This document shows, piece after piece, positions 9,059 through 18,020 of a stretch of DNA of 48,988 nucleotides. The notes under the pieces are model-generated. The model did no database searches. It saw only the letters and a program-made list of their open reading frames with translations, and was not told where the DNA came from. A program made the translations under genes and the position numbers. The DNA is from Deltaproteobacteria bacterium (GTDB lineage Bacteria > Desulfobacterota > Desulfuromonadia > Desulfuromonadales > BM103): positions 1 through 48,988 of the forward strand of contig JAJRRB010000074.1 in NCBI GenBank assembly GCA_024279915.1. Reading direction: 5' to 3'. Numbering within the stretch: the stretch's first letter is position 1; each line of letters opens with the position of its first letter.

Positions 9059-10195
9059 ATGGTGTCAAGTGAACAACGGCCCATGTTGCGCTTTCTGATC
9101 GTTCAGACGACTGCTTCGATTGTTGGGCTACAGTGTTGGATGATTCTGTTCAACAATTTTGCCGTAGAGATTGCTGGCCTTGATGGTCTGCAGGTAGGAA
9201 TCATTGGCTCGGTGCGCGAGATCCCTGGGTTACTGGCGCTGCTGGCAGTTTTTGTCATGCTGGTGATCAAGGAGCATCGACTCTCAGCCCTCTCCATCGT
9301 CTTACTTGGTATTGGTATAGCCCTGACGGGACTATTCCCCACCTTTACCGGCCTGGTAATCACCACGTTGATCATGAGCTTCGGCTTTCACTATTACGAG
9401 ACGACCAACCAATCTTTAACCCTGCAATATTTCGACACCGCAACCTCTCCATTGATCTTTGGCCGACTCCGTAGTCTGGCCGCGGCGACCAGTATCGTCG
9501 TCGGGCTGCTGCTTTTCCTGATGGGCCTGATGTTCAGTTATCGGGTCATGTTTTTATCGGTCGGCACACTGGTTGTTGCTGCTGGCATCTGGGGGCTATT
9601 GCAGGATCCAACCCACAATGAGGTGACACCACAGCATCGCAAGATGATTTTCCGGCGCAAATATTCCCTCTATTATTTTCTTACCTTTATGGCCGGCGCC
9701 CGACGCCAGATATTCATGGCTTTTTCGGTCTATCTTCTGGTCAAGGTCTTCCAATGCACAGTGACCGAAATCACCCTGCTATTTGTTGTCAATAATGCTG
9801 TCAACTTTGTGCTGAGTCCCGCAATTGGTCGGGCCATTGTTCGTTTCGGTGAACGCCGGGTTCTATCCGTGGAATATGCTGGTCTGATCGTCATCTTTCT
9901 GATCTACGCCTTCAGCGATACGAAGTGGGTGATTGTCACGATGTATATCCTCGATCACATCCTGTACAATTGTGCCATTGCCATTCGCACCTACTTCCAG
10001 AAGGTTGCTGACCCCAAGGACATTGCTCCGAGCATGGCGGTCGGCTTCACCATCAACCACATTGCCGCCGTGGTCATACCAGCCATCGGCGGAGCACTCT
10101 GGGTGATCGATTACCGCATACCTTTCGTCGTCGGAGCCGTTTTCAGCCTGGTTTCCCTGGTAGCCGTACAACGCATTCCACGTCCCGCCCATTAA
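9059..10195 (+). CDS. Major facilitator superfamily transporter
   Basis: A 378-residue polytopic membrane protein with about eleven or twelve hydrophobic segments in two halves, a basic central loop (near residues 190-205, HRKMIFRRKYS) and an MFS-like RFGERR loop between helices of the second half. No substrate-specific signature is recognised. AAGG lies eight bases before ATG 9059; a second start MLRFLIV at 9083 is possible. It stands alone, with 232 bases of featureless sequence upstream from the divergent ykgJ-like gene. Confidence 0.85.
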   Translation: MVSSEQRPMLRFLIVQTTASIVGLQCWMILFNNFAVEIAGLDGLQVGIIGSVREIPGLLALLAVFVMLVIKEHRLSALSIVLLGIGIALTGLFPTFTGLVITTLIMSFGFHYYETTNQSLTLQYFDTATSPLIFGRLRSLAAATSIVVGLLLFLMGLMFSYRVMFLSVGTLVVAAGIWGLLQDPTHNEVTPQHRKMIFRRKYSLYYFLTFMAGARRQIFMAFSVYLLVKVFQCTVTEITLLFVVNNAVNFVLSPAIGRAIVRFGERRVLSVEYAGLIVIFLIYAFSDTKWVIVTMYILDHILYNCAIAIRTYFQKVADPKDIAPSMAVGFTINHIAAVVIPAIGGALWVIDYRIPFVVGAVFSLVSLVAVQRIPRPAH

Positions 10196-10518
10196 AGCCG
10201 AATCAGGTGCTGTACTCTTTTTCGAACCTCGGCATCTCATGTCAAACCAGTCCGTCTGTCAGCCAATCAGTACATAAAATTCTGTCGTCAATTTGAGCGG
10301 ATCAACAACTCTGAGTTATACTTACCAAGAGGCTATCGGGCTATACGGGCCGAAGCGAAAAATCGGAAGTTTGAGACCAGATTTTGGCTCGTTTGAGAGT
10401 AATAGCCGTAGCTATTGGTCGAAAAGGAGCTGAAATATGGGCCAAGCAGCCGGATTTGCAGCCGGATCATGGATAGTCCGACAGCCTCCTAGAAGGGAAA
10501 TGTTCATCAGGAGCAAAG
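10196..10518. other. Intergenic region with palindromic repeat-like element
   Basis: This 323-base gap between the MFS gene and the GGDEF gene holds a conspicuous imperfect palindrome at about 10378-10439. Its core AATAGC-CGTA-GCTATT is at 10401-10416, and about 15 of 23 flanking positions on each side are complementary. It has the look of a dispersed intergenic repeat. A small open frame begins at 10437 behind an apparent AAGGAG, but it runs more than 100 bases into the next gene and is probably a by-product of the element. Confidence 0.45.
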
Positions 10519-11847
10519 ATGGGGTCTTATTTCACGGTAACCAGGAAAGTCGCCCTCGGGTATCTGGTAATCATCACGTTCAGCCTGCTGGCAATCGGTT
10601 ATGCCCTGATCAGCTTGCATGACCATAACCGACGTACCGAGCAACTGGTGGGAAGCCAGTTCCGGACCTTCACCCTGCTACGCGATATCCGACAGAACCT
10701 GTTGGGCCATGAGAATCTGGAAAAGCAGCTCGTCATCCTGCGTGACCCACAGTTGCTGGGATTGCTCGAACTGCGCAACACAGGCCTCGACAGCCTCCTC
10801 GCTGACATCAAGACATCTCACCTGCCCGTCTATCTCACGTCCTTGCCTGCCGCCGTGGATGAATACACATCACAGGCCCGTTACCTCATGCAGGTCTTTG
10901 CCGAGGGCGACTGGGATCGTGCCGCAACCATTGTCACAACCACGACCACACCGCTCCGGAATCAACTGCTCAAGAATTTGACCGATCTCAGGACACAACA
11001 CCAGACCGCTCTGGACAAAGACCTGCACGAGCTGTCGCTGCAGAGTAGCAAAGCCTACCAACTGACCCTGATCATCACCCTCATCGGCATTATCCTCTCG
11101 GCTCCCGTCGCCCTCACCGTGATCGCCAGTATTCACAGCTCGGTCGAGGCTCTGCAAAAAGCCACACATGACATTGCGGCCGGAAGCTTCGAAACCCCGA
11201 TTGATATCCGCAGCAATGACGAGTTCGGCCAACTTGCCCAGGACTTTGCCAACATGGCGCGCAAGCTCATGGAATTGGAACAACTGCATCTGGACGCCAA
11301 CCCCCTGACCCGTCTACCCGGGAACCTGGTGATTGACCGTGATCTGGAAAAGCGCATCGAGCAGAAACGGCCCTTCGCCCACCTCTATATCGACCTGGAT
11401 AATTTCAAGGCCTACGGTGACCACTATGGCTACAAGGTCGGCAGCGACGCTATTAACATGGTCGGCAACCTGCTTCAGGAGGCAGTTGAGCAACACGGCG
11501 GCAAAGACGATCTGGTCGGCCATATCGGCGGTGACGATTATGTGATTCTAACGGATCCGCACCTGGCTGAGGGACTGGCCAAATTCATCATCAGCCCCTT
11601 CGACAGCAAGATCCCCGACCTTTACGAGCAGAAAGATCTCAAGGTGGGGTACATCTTCGGCACTGACCGGTATGGTACCAAGCGTTCATTTCCACTACTG
11701 ACCATATCCATTGCCATCACTCTCTCAGACAATCTGGATCACCCCTCCCTTTTGACCATTAGCCGCAACTGTGCGAGGATGAAGGAGCATCTGAAACGGC
11801 TCAAGAACAGCAACTATCTCATTGACCAGAGAAAGCAAAAGCCATGA
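10519..11847 (+). CDS. Membrane GGDEF-domain protein with degenerate GGDDY site
   Basis: A 442-residue protein with TM1 near residues 12-32, an extracytoplasmic four-helix-bundle-like sensor region, TM2 near 181-203, a HAMP segment (about 204-255), then a GGDEF domain from about 265. The domain keeps NPLTRLPGN and the metal-binding IDLDNFKAYGDHYGY, but the active-site loop reads GGDDY at 337-341 instead of GGEEF/GGDEF. This E-to-D, F-to-Y variant may be weak or inactive as a diguanylate cyclase, or act as a c-di-GMP or GTP sensor. AGGAG stands five bases before the ATG. Its stop overlaps the next start by four bases. Confidence 0.88.
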   Translation: MGSYFTVTRKVALGYLVIITFSLLAIGYALISLHDHNRRTEQLVGSQFRTFTLLRDIRQNLLGHENLEKQLVILRDPQLLGLLELRNTGLDSLLADIKTSHLPVYLTSLPAAVDEYTSQARYLMQVFAEGDWDRAATIVTTTTTPLRNQLLKNLTDLRTQHQTALDKDLHELSLQSSKAYQLTLIITLIGIILSAPVALTVIASIHSSVEALQKATHDIAAGSFETPIDIRSNDEFGQLAQDFANMARKLMELEQLHLDANPLTRLPGNLVIDRDLEKRIEQKRPFAHLYIDLDNFKAYGDHYGYKVGSDAINMVGNLLQEAVEQHGGKDDLVGHIGGDDYVILTDPHLAEGLAKFIISPFDSKIPDLYEQKDLKVGYIFGTDRYGTKRSFPLLTISIAITLSDNLDHPSLLTISRNCARMKEHLKRLKNSNYLIDQRKQKP

Positions 11848-12335
11848 TGACTGCAATAACGCGTTGGTTCTCTCCGCTTCTGGTTTACCTCGTGCTGACC
11901 GGCTGTAGCCTACCCGTACTGAGCATGTCGGCAAGAGAAGAATCCGAGCTCTCCGCGCAGGAGATAGACCAGAGCATCGAGTCCCGCGACCTGGAGACCT
12001 TGAACACATCGGAGAGAGAGGAAACCGAGCTCTTCGCGAACGGCCTGGATCAGTACATCGAATCCCGCGACCTGACGATTCTGAAACTGTTGCCACAGCA
12101 ATACCCACAAGGTAAATGGCGGACCAGGGCTGAAGGTATCATCAACATCGCCGAGCAGCACCAGCAACAGCAGCAACAACAGCAGCAGCAACAGACCCAG
12201 TTGGAGAAGACAGACAAGGAGCTCGTCCACAGTCAGCGAGAGAAAGAGTTCCTCTTTCAAGACAACATAATTCTAGAAGTGACTCTGGAACGGCTGAAAC
12301 AGGTACTGATCGATATGGAGTTGCGGGTGGAGTAA
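11844..12335 (+). CDS. Lipoprotein with internal duplication and poly-glutamine tract
   Basis: A 163-residue probable lipoprotein: hydrophobic signal and lipobox LTGC near residue 21. Residues about 31-80 contain two copies of a 26-residue unit (REESELSAQEIDQSIESRDL and REETELFANGLDQYIESRDL). After TWRTRAEG-like sequence comes a run of about ten glutamines (DNA 12158-12195), then a charged coiled-coil-like segment to the end. It overlaps the GGDEF gene by four bases (ATGA), so the two are translationally coupled and may work together. No known family was recognised; the function is unknown. Confidence 0.75.
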   Translation: MMTAITRWFSPLLVYLVLTGCSLPVLSMSAREESELSAQEIDQSIESRDLETLNTSEREETELFANGLDQYIESRDLTILKLLPQQYPQGKWRTRAEGIINIAEQHQQQQQQQQQQQTQLEKTDKELVHSQREKEFLFQDNIILEVTLERLKQVLIDMELRVE

Positions 12336-12372
12336 GTTGACGCGAAAAAAGCAGAACCTGAAAAACGTGACT

Positions 12373-13245
12373 TTAGTTTGAAAACGTCCAGCCATCCTCG
12401 CCCTCGTCCAGCCACAGATAATCGGTGATCTCTTTGGTCACATTGCTTCGGTCAATACGAGTAAAAACTTCCGGCAACAGAACCCGGTAGCTGATCTTCG
12501 CTTCCTCAAGCATCTGTTTGGGAATGCCAAACTTCCAAGCGTGACCACTGCCAGCCATCACCACCACCCGGTAGTCCGGGTTCTCCCGCAGAAATTCAAC
12601 CAGGTTGCGTGCCATCATTTTGTCCCAGAGCAGCTGGGCTTCGCAGAAATAGAGAAATTGATCGCCGTGCCCTCCATAGCCTCCCATCGCCTGTCGGATA
12701 TAGTCGCTATAAAATGGGTTGACCTGACACTGGACGTTGCCGAGCATCTGCCGATCTTCTTCGGAGAGAGATTTGAACCCGTTGCGGGCCACTTTACTGG
12801 AGATACTGCGAGGGATGTTGAGCCCAAGCATCTTCACTTCCTCGTTGCGGGCGTGGAGGAAAATCTTCTGGTACATTTGCCACATGCCCCAGTTGTCGTT
12901 GAAGACCGACAGAAACTTCAATAACGGCAGCTCATTGCCAGTCCATCGATCGAGGGCCTTCTGACTGCCTTTACGAAACATCTCGAGCCCAATTGCCAGT
13001 GGACGTTCATCGTCGTCGAGAGCGTTAATTATGGTCAGCTGGGCACTGTGGTGACCGGCATGATCATGAAATTCCCCTATGAAGATGACCTGAGCGCGAC
13101 GCAAGTCATCGAGGAGATCATCCGGTGAGATCTCAAGTTCCGCTGCAACATCGATTATATGCGGGTGACTCATTGCCCTCACCGGGAGAAACAGGGTGAA
13201 GCCGATAAAGAGTGCCAGCAGGATCAATATACGCATGCCATTCAT
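12373..13245 (-). CDS. ChaN-family (haem-binding/DUF399) exported protein
   Basis: A 290-residue protein with a signal peptide (MNGMRILILLALFIGFTLF, cleaved near RAMS). The family core is clear: FIGEFHDHAGHHSAQ, GLEMFRKGSQ, the central DNWGMW segment and VVVMAGSGHAWKFGIP. ChaN proteins are iron-regulated lipoproteins that bind haem in some bacteria; this one lacks an obvious lipobox, so haem binding is only a family expectation. ATG at 13245 overlaps the stop of the M1 peptidase gene by four bases, so the two are coupled; a second ATG lies at 13236. Confidence 0.85.
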   Translation of the reverse strand: MNGMRILILLALFIGFTLFLPVRAMSHPHIIDVAAELEISPDDLLDDLRRAQVIFIGEFHDHAGHHSAQLTIINALDDDERPLAIGLEMFRKGSQKALDRWTGNELPLLKFLSVFNDNWGMWQMYQKIFLHARNEEVKMLGLNIPRSISSKVARNGFKSLSEEDRQMLGNVQCQVNPFYSDYIRQAMGGYGGHGDQFLYFCEAQLLWDKMMARNLVEFLRENPDYRVVVMAGSGHAWKFGIPKQMLEEAKISYRVLLPEVFTRIDRSNVTKEITDYLWLDEGEDGWTFSN

Positions 13246-15305
13246 GGGAAATGTTCCTTTTCGAAGAGCGTCTTCAATGATGAACTTTCTGTTTCCCAAG
13301 TCGCCTTGATCTGGTTGCGACCGGCGCTAAAGACCAGGTAACTGTAGCGGCCGTAGTGCGGGATGCGACGAGCCGTATCCCGCGCTGCGGCAAGTGAGCC
13401 GGGCAGAAAATACCCCACGACGCGCTCGTCATCATGGTTGGCCATGACTATGAACAGCGCATCATCTGCTTCTGCATATATTTTATCACCGACCGTAAAC
13501 TGTTGTGCGGCAGCGGCAAAACCGACCGGAAGCTTAAGACGCAGACCCTGGTTCTTTGGCCACCCGAGCACAAGCAGATCCCTGTCGACAGGTCGTTTAG
13601 CAAGATAATCCGCCTCACTCATGACTGAGGCTTTGTGCCATTGGAGGCCACGTAGCAAATCCCGAGACGCATCGAGCAAATCTTCGGACCCGGAGGCGAG
13701 AACAACCAGCGGCGCCCTCGATGCACGCAGGTTATTCACAGTAGCTGGCAGTTCTTCTGGATAAAGTTTGCGGAACATGACGCTCTCAGGATCGACACTA
13801 AGACTGACCGGGCGATCAGTGACGGTAAAGACAAAGCAATTTTGACGCTCGGCAAGACCAATTGTCTGGTCATACTTCTGCGTTTCAGTCTCCAGTCGCA
13901 ACGGCACGGCAAGATCGTAGATCGGCCCATTCTGAAGGATGGTACCGGAGACCTGCCAACCGGCATCGACAGGCACTGCACTGACATCCGTCAATTGCAG
14001 CTGTGGGGCGCCAGCCCGCCCGGTCCACTGGCGGAAGAATGTCTCGAGATCCATGCCTGACGCTGCCTCGAAGTGCCGCTGCAGGTCACTCCAGGCGTAG
14101 CGTTTGCCAAGCCCGTCTCGTGCCGCGGCCTGAAGCCCTGCCCAAAAGGCTTCATCGTCAATCAGGTTGCGAAGCATATGAAAGACCATGGCTGCCTTGC
14201 CGTAACCGATCGCCTGGTCGCGTTTAGTCATGCGGCTGGGAAAAGCGGTCAACGGCATGTCGTCATCGGCATTAATCAAAGTCGCATAGTCACGCAGAAT
14301 TTTGCGCCGGTATTCAAGTGCCTCTGCAGGTGAATCAATCTCTTTCAGGTAGTAGTCGGCGACATAGGTGGCCAACCCTTCGCCCCAGTTACCTGACTGA
14401 TAATCGATCTCGATCGCATTGCCCCACCAGGAATGGGCGATCTCATGGGGCAGGCTGGTGGTACGAATAAAGGGAAGCTTGATCACGCTGTTGCCGAGCA
14501 GGGTCCACCCGGGAAGTCCGTAACCAGTGGGGTAGAAGTTTTCAACTACAGCAAACTTGGCGTAGGGATAGGAACCGAACAACTTTTGGTAGAGCTGCAG
14601 GTATTCACGACATGATTCCAGATAACCCGGAGCCAGAGCGGCATTCTCCGCGCTGGTGAAAACCAGTAGCTGGGTCTCACCAAGAGCGTCCCGCCCGACT
14701 TGATAGTATCCTGCCGCCAGAGTCAGGGCAGCCTGAGGAAGTTGAGTCTGCCAGATCGCTTGTGACCTTGTCTCGCTTGACTCAAGATCAATCAGACGAC
14801 CTGCAGTGACTCCGTACAATCCAGGAGGTCCAGTAATCGTCGTACGGAAACGACTTTGCGCACCGATCGGCAGCGGATGCCATCTGGATGCGGCCGAAAG
14901 GAAGCTGCCTTGAGGCATAATCGTCGCTGTGACACCGAAAGACGGATCCTCAATGCCGACAGAATCCTGCGGTACAGGGTCATCAAAACGAACCCGGTAA
15001 GTTATCGTGAGAGTGGACGCCCCGCTCGCCAGCGGTATCTGCAGGAGACCTGAGTCAAAAGTGAAAGGAACCAGCTTGCCGGTGGCAGTCACCGAAACAA
15101 TATCGGTCTGAGACGCCAGATGAAACTCTTCAGGCAATCCAAAGCCGCCGTCAGCGGGAGTCAAGACTGCCCGCCCTTCCAGGCGATGTTCTTCCGGGAC
15201 GAGTTGGATGAACAAGTCCTGATTGATCAGACCATAGGTAGCTGCCATCACCGAAGCGATGTTCAGCGGCCAAAGAATCAATATGTGGAAGAGAATCCGC
15301 AGCAT
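13242..15305 (-). CDS. Exported M1-family metallopeptidase
   Basis: A 687-residue protein beginning with a hydrophobic leader (MLRILFHILILWPLNIASVMA). An N-terminal beta domain precedes the catalytic domain with the zinc site HEIAHSWWGN (near residues 287-296) and the third ligand in NWGEGLATY about 18 residues later, the gluzincin spacing. The usual M1 GxMEN exopeptidase motif is replaced by YGLPGWTLLG, so it belongs to a divergent branch. The C-terminal part (from about 560) has no assigned fold. ATG at 15305 is chosen because AAGG lies eight bases upstream; the open frame continues farther only through a repeat element at 15332-15432. Coupled to the ChaN-like gene. Confidence 0.85.
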   Translation of the reverse strand: MLRILFHILILWPLNIASVMAATYGLINQDLFIQLVPEEHRLEGRAVLTPADGGFGLPEEFHLASQTDIVSVTATGKLVPFTFDSGLLQIPLASGASTLTITYRVRFDDPVPQDSVGIEDPSFGVTATIMPQGSFLSAASRWHPLPIGAQSRFRTTITGPPGLYGVTAGRLIDLESSETRSQAIWQTQLPQAALTLAAGYYQVGRDALGETQLLVFTSAENAALAPGYLESCREYLQLYQKLFGSYPYAKFAVVENFYPTGYGLPGWTLLGNSVIKLPFIRTTSLPHEIAHSWWGNAIEIDYQSGNWGEGLATYVADYYLKEIDSPAEALEYRRKILRDYATLINADDDMPLTAFPSRMTKRDQAIGYGKAAMVFHMLRNLIDDEAFWAGLQAAARDGLGKRYAWSDLQRHFEAASGMDLETFFRQWTGRAGAPQLQLTDVSAVPVDAGWQVSGTILQNGPIYDLAVPLRLETETQKYDQTIGLAERQNCFVFTVTDRPVSLSVDPESVMFRKLYPEELPATVNNLRASRAPLVVLASGSEDLLDASRDLLRGLQWHKASVMSEADYLAKRPVDRDLLVLGWPKNQGLRLKLPVGFAAAAQQFTVGDKIYAEADDALFIVMANHDDERVVGYFLPGSLAAARDTARRIPHYGRYSYLVFSAGRNQIKATWETESSSLKTLFEKEHFP

Positions 15306-15331
15306 GTCTAGTACCTTGTAACTCATAAAAT

Positions 15332-15432
15332 GTCGCAAAATTGCGACGGGATTTGGCGCACCAACAAGGCGTGGCTGAGAGCGCATAGCACCGCTATGTA
15401 ACCGAAGCCACAACGCAGTTGGCGCGCCAAAT
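15332..15432. repeat. Long hairpin intergenic repeat element (REP-like)
   Basis: Nested inverted repeats: outer arms 15351-15365 and 15418-15432 match at 14 of 15 positions, GTGGCT and AGCCAC follow inside, and an inner hairpin is CATAGC-ACC-GCTATG (15384-15398). A second small hairpin, GTCGCAA-AA-TTGCGAC, lies at 15332-15347. The element reads open through the minus strand and artificially extends the M1 peptidase frame upstream. Its form suggests a dispersed repeat, which cannot be confirmed from one copy. Confidence 0.65.
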
Positions 15433-15474
15433 AACAATCAAGGTGCGTTAGTTTATGGGTTACACGGTGCTGTG

Positions 15475-15480
15475 ATTATA
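15475..15480 (-). promoter_or_regulatory. Possible -10 box for the M1 peptidase gene
   Basis: A perfect TATAAT on the minus strand, about 170 bases before the chosen start. No good -35 hexamer stands 16-18 bases upstream, so this is tentative. Confidence 0.3.
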
Positions 15481-15650
15481 ACATCAAAACCACGACCGGC
15501 AGTTGGAGACAGATATCTGCGGTAAACCGGAGAGTATGCTCGCACCTACTGAAACGCTTCACTGAGGTGCCTTGGAATTGGCCAAATCTACTCCTTCTGG
15601 AACAACCTCTGAGACACCCGCCGTATCAACACAGAACTCGAACAGAGCAA

Positions 15651-17849
15651 TTATTTATTAAGGCTTCCCTTCGGTGGCTCAGCCAGCTTCGCCTTCAATT
15701 CTTGCGCATCAGTCACAGGTTTCTGACAAGCAAAATTCTGGCAAACATAAGCCGCCGCCTGACCCTCAACATCTGTCATCCATTCAATATAAGGGGCAAG
15801 TTTTACGATTTTTGCATCGTTGGTCGAGTGAAGGATAAACACACTTTCCGGAGCGTAGCTGACGTTAACCACATCGCGCATTGTATTGAACGATGACGTC
15901 CCCGGTATTCCGGCAATCACAACTTCCCGACTCGGTTCGAGCAACCAGGCAGCGCCTTGCAACAGTTGTGCATAACCGGCGGGGTATCTCGATACCTCAG
16001 CTGAAAGAGCCAGCAGTAACCGATCAGCCAGCTTCTGCCAGCGCACGTCTCCTGTCAGCAGAAAGAGCCGCGAGTAGACTTCCAGTGCAACCGAACTGGC
16101 CGCCGGCAGAGCTCCATCGACAGCGTTTTTCGGTCGCAGGACCAGCGACTCAGCATCTGCGGCGGTTTCATACAACCCACCGCTCGCCTCATCACTGAAC
16201 AACCTGGCTAAGTCTTCTGCAAGTTCGACAGCCTGACCTAAGCGTTTTGTCTGCAGGGTGGCGGAATAGAGATCGAGCAGACTTTTGGCCAGGAACGCAT
16301 AATCTTCCGCAAAAGCAGTTATCGCTGCTTCGCCATCACGATAACGCCTGAGCAGGCGCCCTTCGCTGTTACGCAATTCCTTGAGGATGAAATCAGCCGC
16401 CAGGCTGGCTGTCGCCACATATTGACCTTCACCCAAGGCCTGTCCACCACGGGCCAGAGCAGAGATCATCAGGCCGTTCCAGGCGGTGATAATCTTGTCA
16501 TCGCGATGCGGGCGCACTCTTTTTTGCCGTTCTGCGAATAGCTTGCGCAGGTCCTTATCCATTTTTTGCTGCAGACGATTCTGAGTGATGTCGACCTTCC
16601 TGGCCTGGTCTGGCAGCGGTTCATCAAGGTGCAGGATATTGCTGCCGGTCTCTTCACCACTCGCTTCATCAGCGTAATTACCACCCTTTTCCACACCATA
16701 AACTTCCGTGAAAATGGTCGCCTCCTCTTTGCTTAGCACTTGAACAATTTCCGCCTCGGTCCAGAGGTAGAATTTTCCTTCGACGCCTTCCGAGCCGGCA
16801 TCCTCTGCCGAATAGAAACCTCCCTCGGGTGAAGCCATGTCGCGCAACAGATAGGTAAAAATCTCGCGCACAGTTTGAGCATACTCCTCGCGCCCCGTCA
16901 CCTGATAGGCCTCGATATATGCCAGAGCCAGGCCAGCCTGATCGTAAAGCATCTTTTCGAAGTGCGGCACCAGCCACTCAGTGTCAGTGGAGTAACGATG
17001 AAAACCGAAACCGACCTGATCATAGATACCACCACGACGCATATTTTGCAGGGTCACTTCGACCATCTTCAGGAGTGTCTCATCACCCGTCTGCCGATAC
17101 CGTCGCAGTAGAAAAACCAGGCTGTGTGGGCGAGGGAATTTGGGCGCATTACTGAAACCACCAAATTCATCATCAAAGCTCTGTTTAAAGTTATTCTCAG
17201 CAACAGTGAAGGTCTGTCGACTAATTTTGTCTCGGCTGGCAGTCTGTTCTTGCGTGCGCAGGCTCTCAAGCACTTTTTCGCCGGAAGTACGTAGCTGTTC
17301 CGGGTCCTCTTGCCATCTGGTTGCAATCGTTGGCAGCAGCTTCATCATCCCCATTCGACCGTAACGTTCATGCTTGGGGATGAACGTGCCAGCAAAGACC
17401 GGCACTCCATCCGGTGTCATAATGATGGTTAGTGGCCATCCACCGCTGCCGGTCAGACGTTGACAAACCTGCATGTAGACCCGGTCGATATCCGGGCGTT
17501 CTTCACGATCCACCTTGATAGAGATAAAGTTTTGATTAAGCAGCGTAGCAACTTCGCTATCCTCGAAGCTGTCGTGGGCCATAACATGGCACCAGTGACA
17601 AGTCGAATAGCCGATCGAAAGGAAAATCAGTTTGCCTGCCTCGCGGGCCAAGGCAAAAGCCTCATCACCCCAAGGGTACCAGTCGACCGGGTTATGCGCA
17701 TGTTGCAGAAGGTAGGGACTCTTCTCATTGATCAGACGATTACTGAATTCCGGAGTTACTGAAGGCTGTTTTCCAAAAACGGCATGACCAGGCAGTAACA
17801 GAGTTAAGATCAGAAGTGTCACGGGTATTTTTTGCCATTGAGTGAGCAT
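15651..17849 (-). CDS. DUF255 thioredoxin-like protein (YyaL family), exported
   Basis: A 732-residue member of the YyaL/SPATA20 family. After a signal peptide ([20 protein letters not shown]) comes the thioredoxin-like DUF255 domain with [20 protein letters not shown] and the redox motif C84-H-W-C87, then [13 protein letters not shown]. The remainder is an (alpha/alpha)6-barrel resembling N-acylglucosamine epimerase/cellobiose-epimerase folds, with [16 protein letters not shown] and [10 protein letters not shown]. The reaction is unknown. ATG at 17849 has AGG seven bases upstream and gives a proper signal peptide; ATGs at 17870 and 17891 are in frame but poorly placed. An exported form is less usual than the cytoplasmic one. 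Confidence 0.9.
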   Translation of the reverse strand: MLTQWQKIPVTLLILTLLLPGHAVFGKQPSVTPEFSNRLINEKSPYLLQHAHNPVDWYPWGDEAFALAREAGKLIFLSIGYSTCHWCHVMAHDSFEDSEVATLLNQNFISIKVDREERPDIDRVYMQVCQRLTGSGGWPLTIIMTPDGVPVFAGTFIPKHERYGRMGMMKLLPTIATRWQEDPEQLRTSGEKVLESLRTQEQTASRDKISRQTFTVAENNFKQSFDDEFGGFSNAPKFPRPHSLVFLLRRYRQTGDETLLKMVEVTLQNMRRGGIYDQVGFGFHRYSTDTEWLVPHFEKMLYDQAGLALAYIEAYQVTGREEYAQTVREIFTYLLRDMASPEGGFYSAEDAGSEGVEGKFYLWTEAEIVQVLSKEEATIFTEVYGVEKGGNYADEASGEETGSNILHLDEPLPDQARKVDITQNRLQQKMDKDLRKLFAERQKRVRPHRDDKIITAWNGLMISALARGGQALGEGQYVATASLAADFILKELRNSEGRLLRRYRDGEAAITAFAEDYAFLAKSLLDLYSATLQTKRLGQAVELAEDLARLFSDEASGGLYETAADAESLVLRPKNAVDGALPAASSVALEVYSRLFLLTGDVRWQKLADRLLLALSAEVSRYPAGYAQLLQGAAWLLEPSREVVIAGIPGTSSFNTMRDVVNVSYAPESVFILHSTNDAKIVKLAPYIEWMTDVEGQAAAYVCQNFACQKPVTDAQELKAKLAEPPKGSLNK

Positions 17850-18020
17850 GTCGAAGCCTGTATTTGTCATTTTAAAATGAATCCACTCCAAGTATAACCA
17901 TTTTGGTCACACATATCTACTTGTCAGGGCTCAACACAGCGGAATGCGCCCTTCTCCATATCTCGCTTGTCAAACTCTCTACTGCCGACTAGAATCATCG
18001 ACTCTTATGGAGAACACACG

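Noticed and set aside
10437-10622. 61-codon frame with AAGGAG upstream
   Set aside because: It runs over 100 bases into the GGDEF gene in another frame and starts in a repeat-like palindrome.
12152-12200. CAG/CAA tract as a transposon or CRISPR remnant
   Set aside because: It is a coding glutamine run inside the lipoprotein gene.
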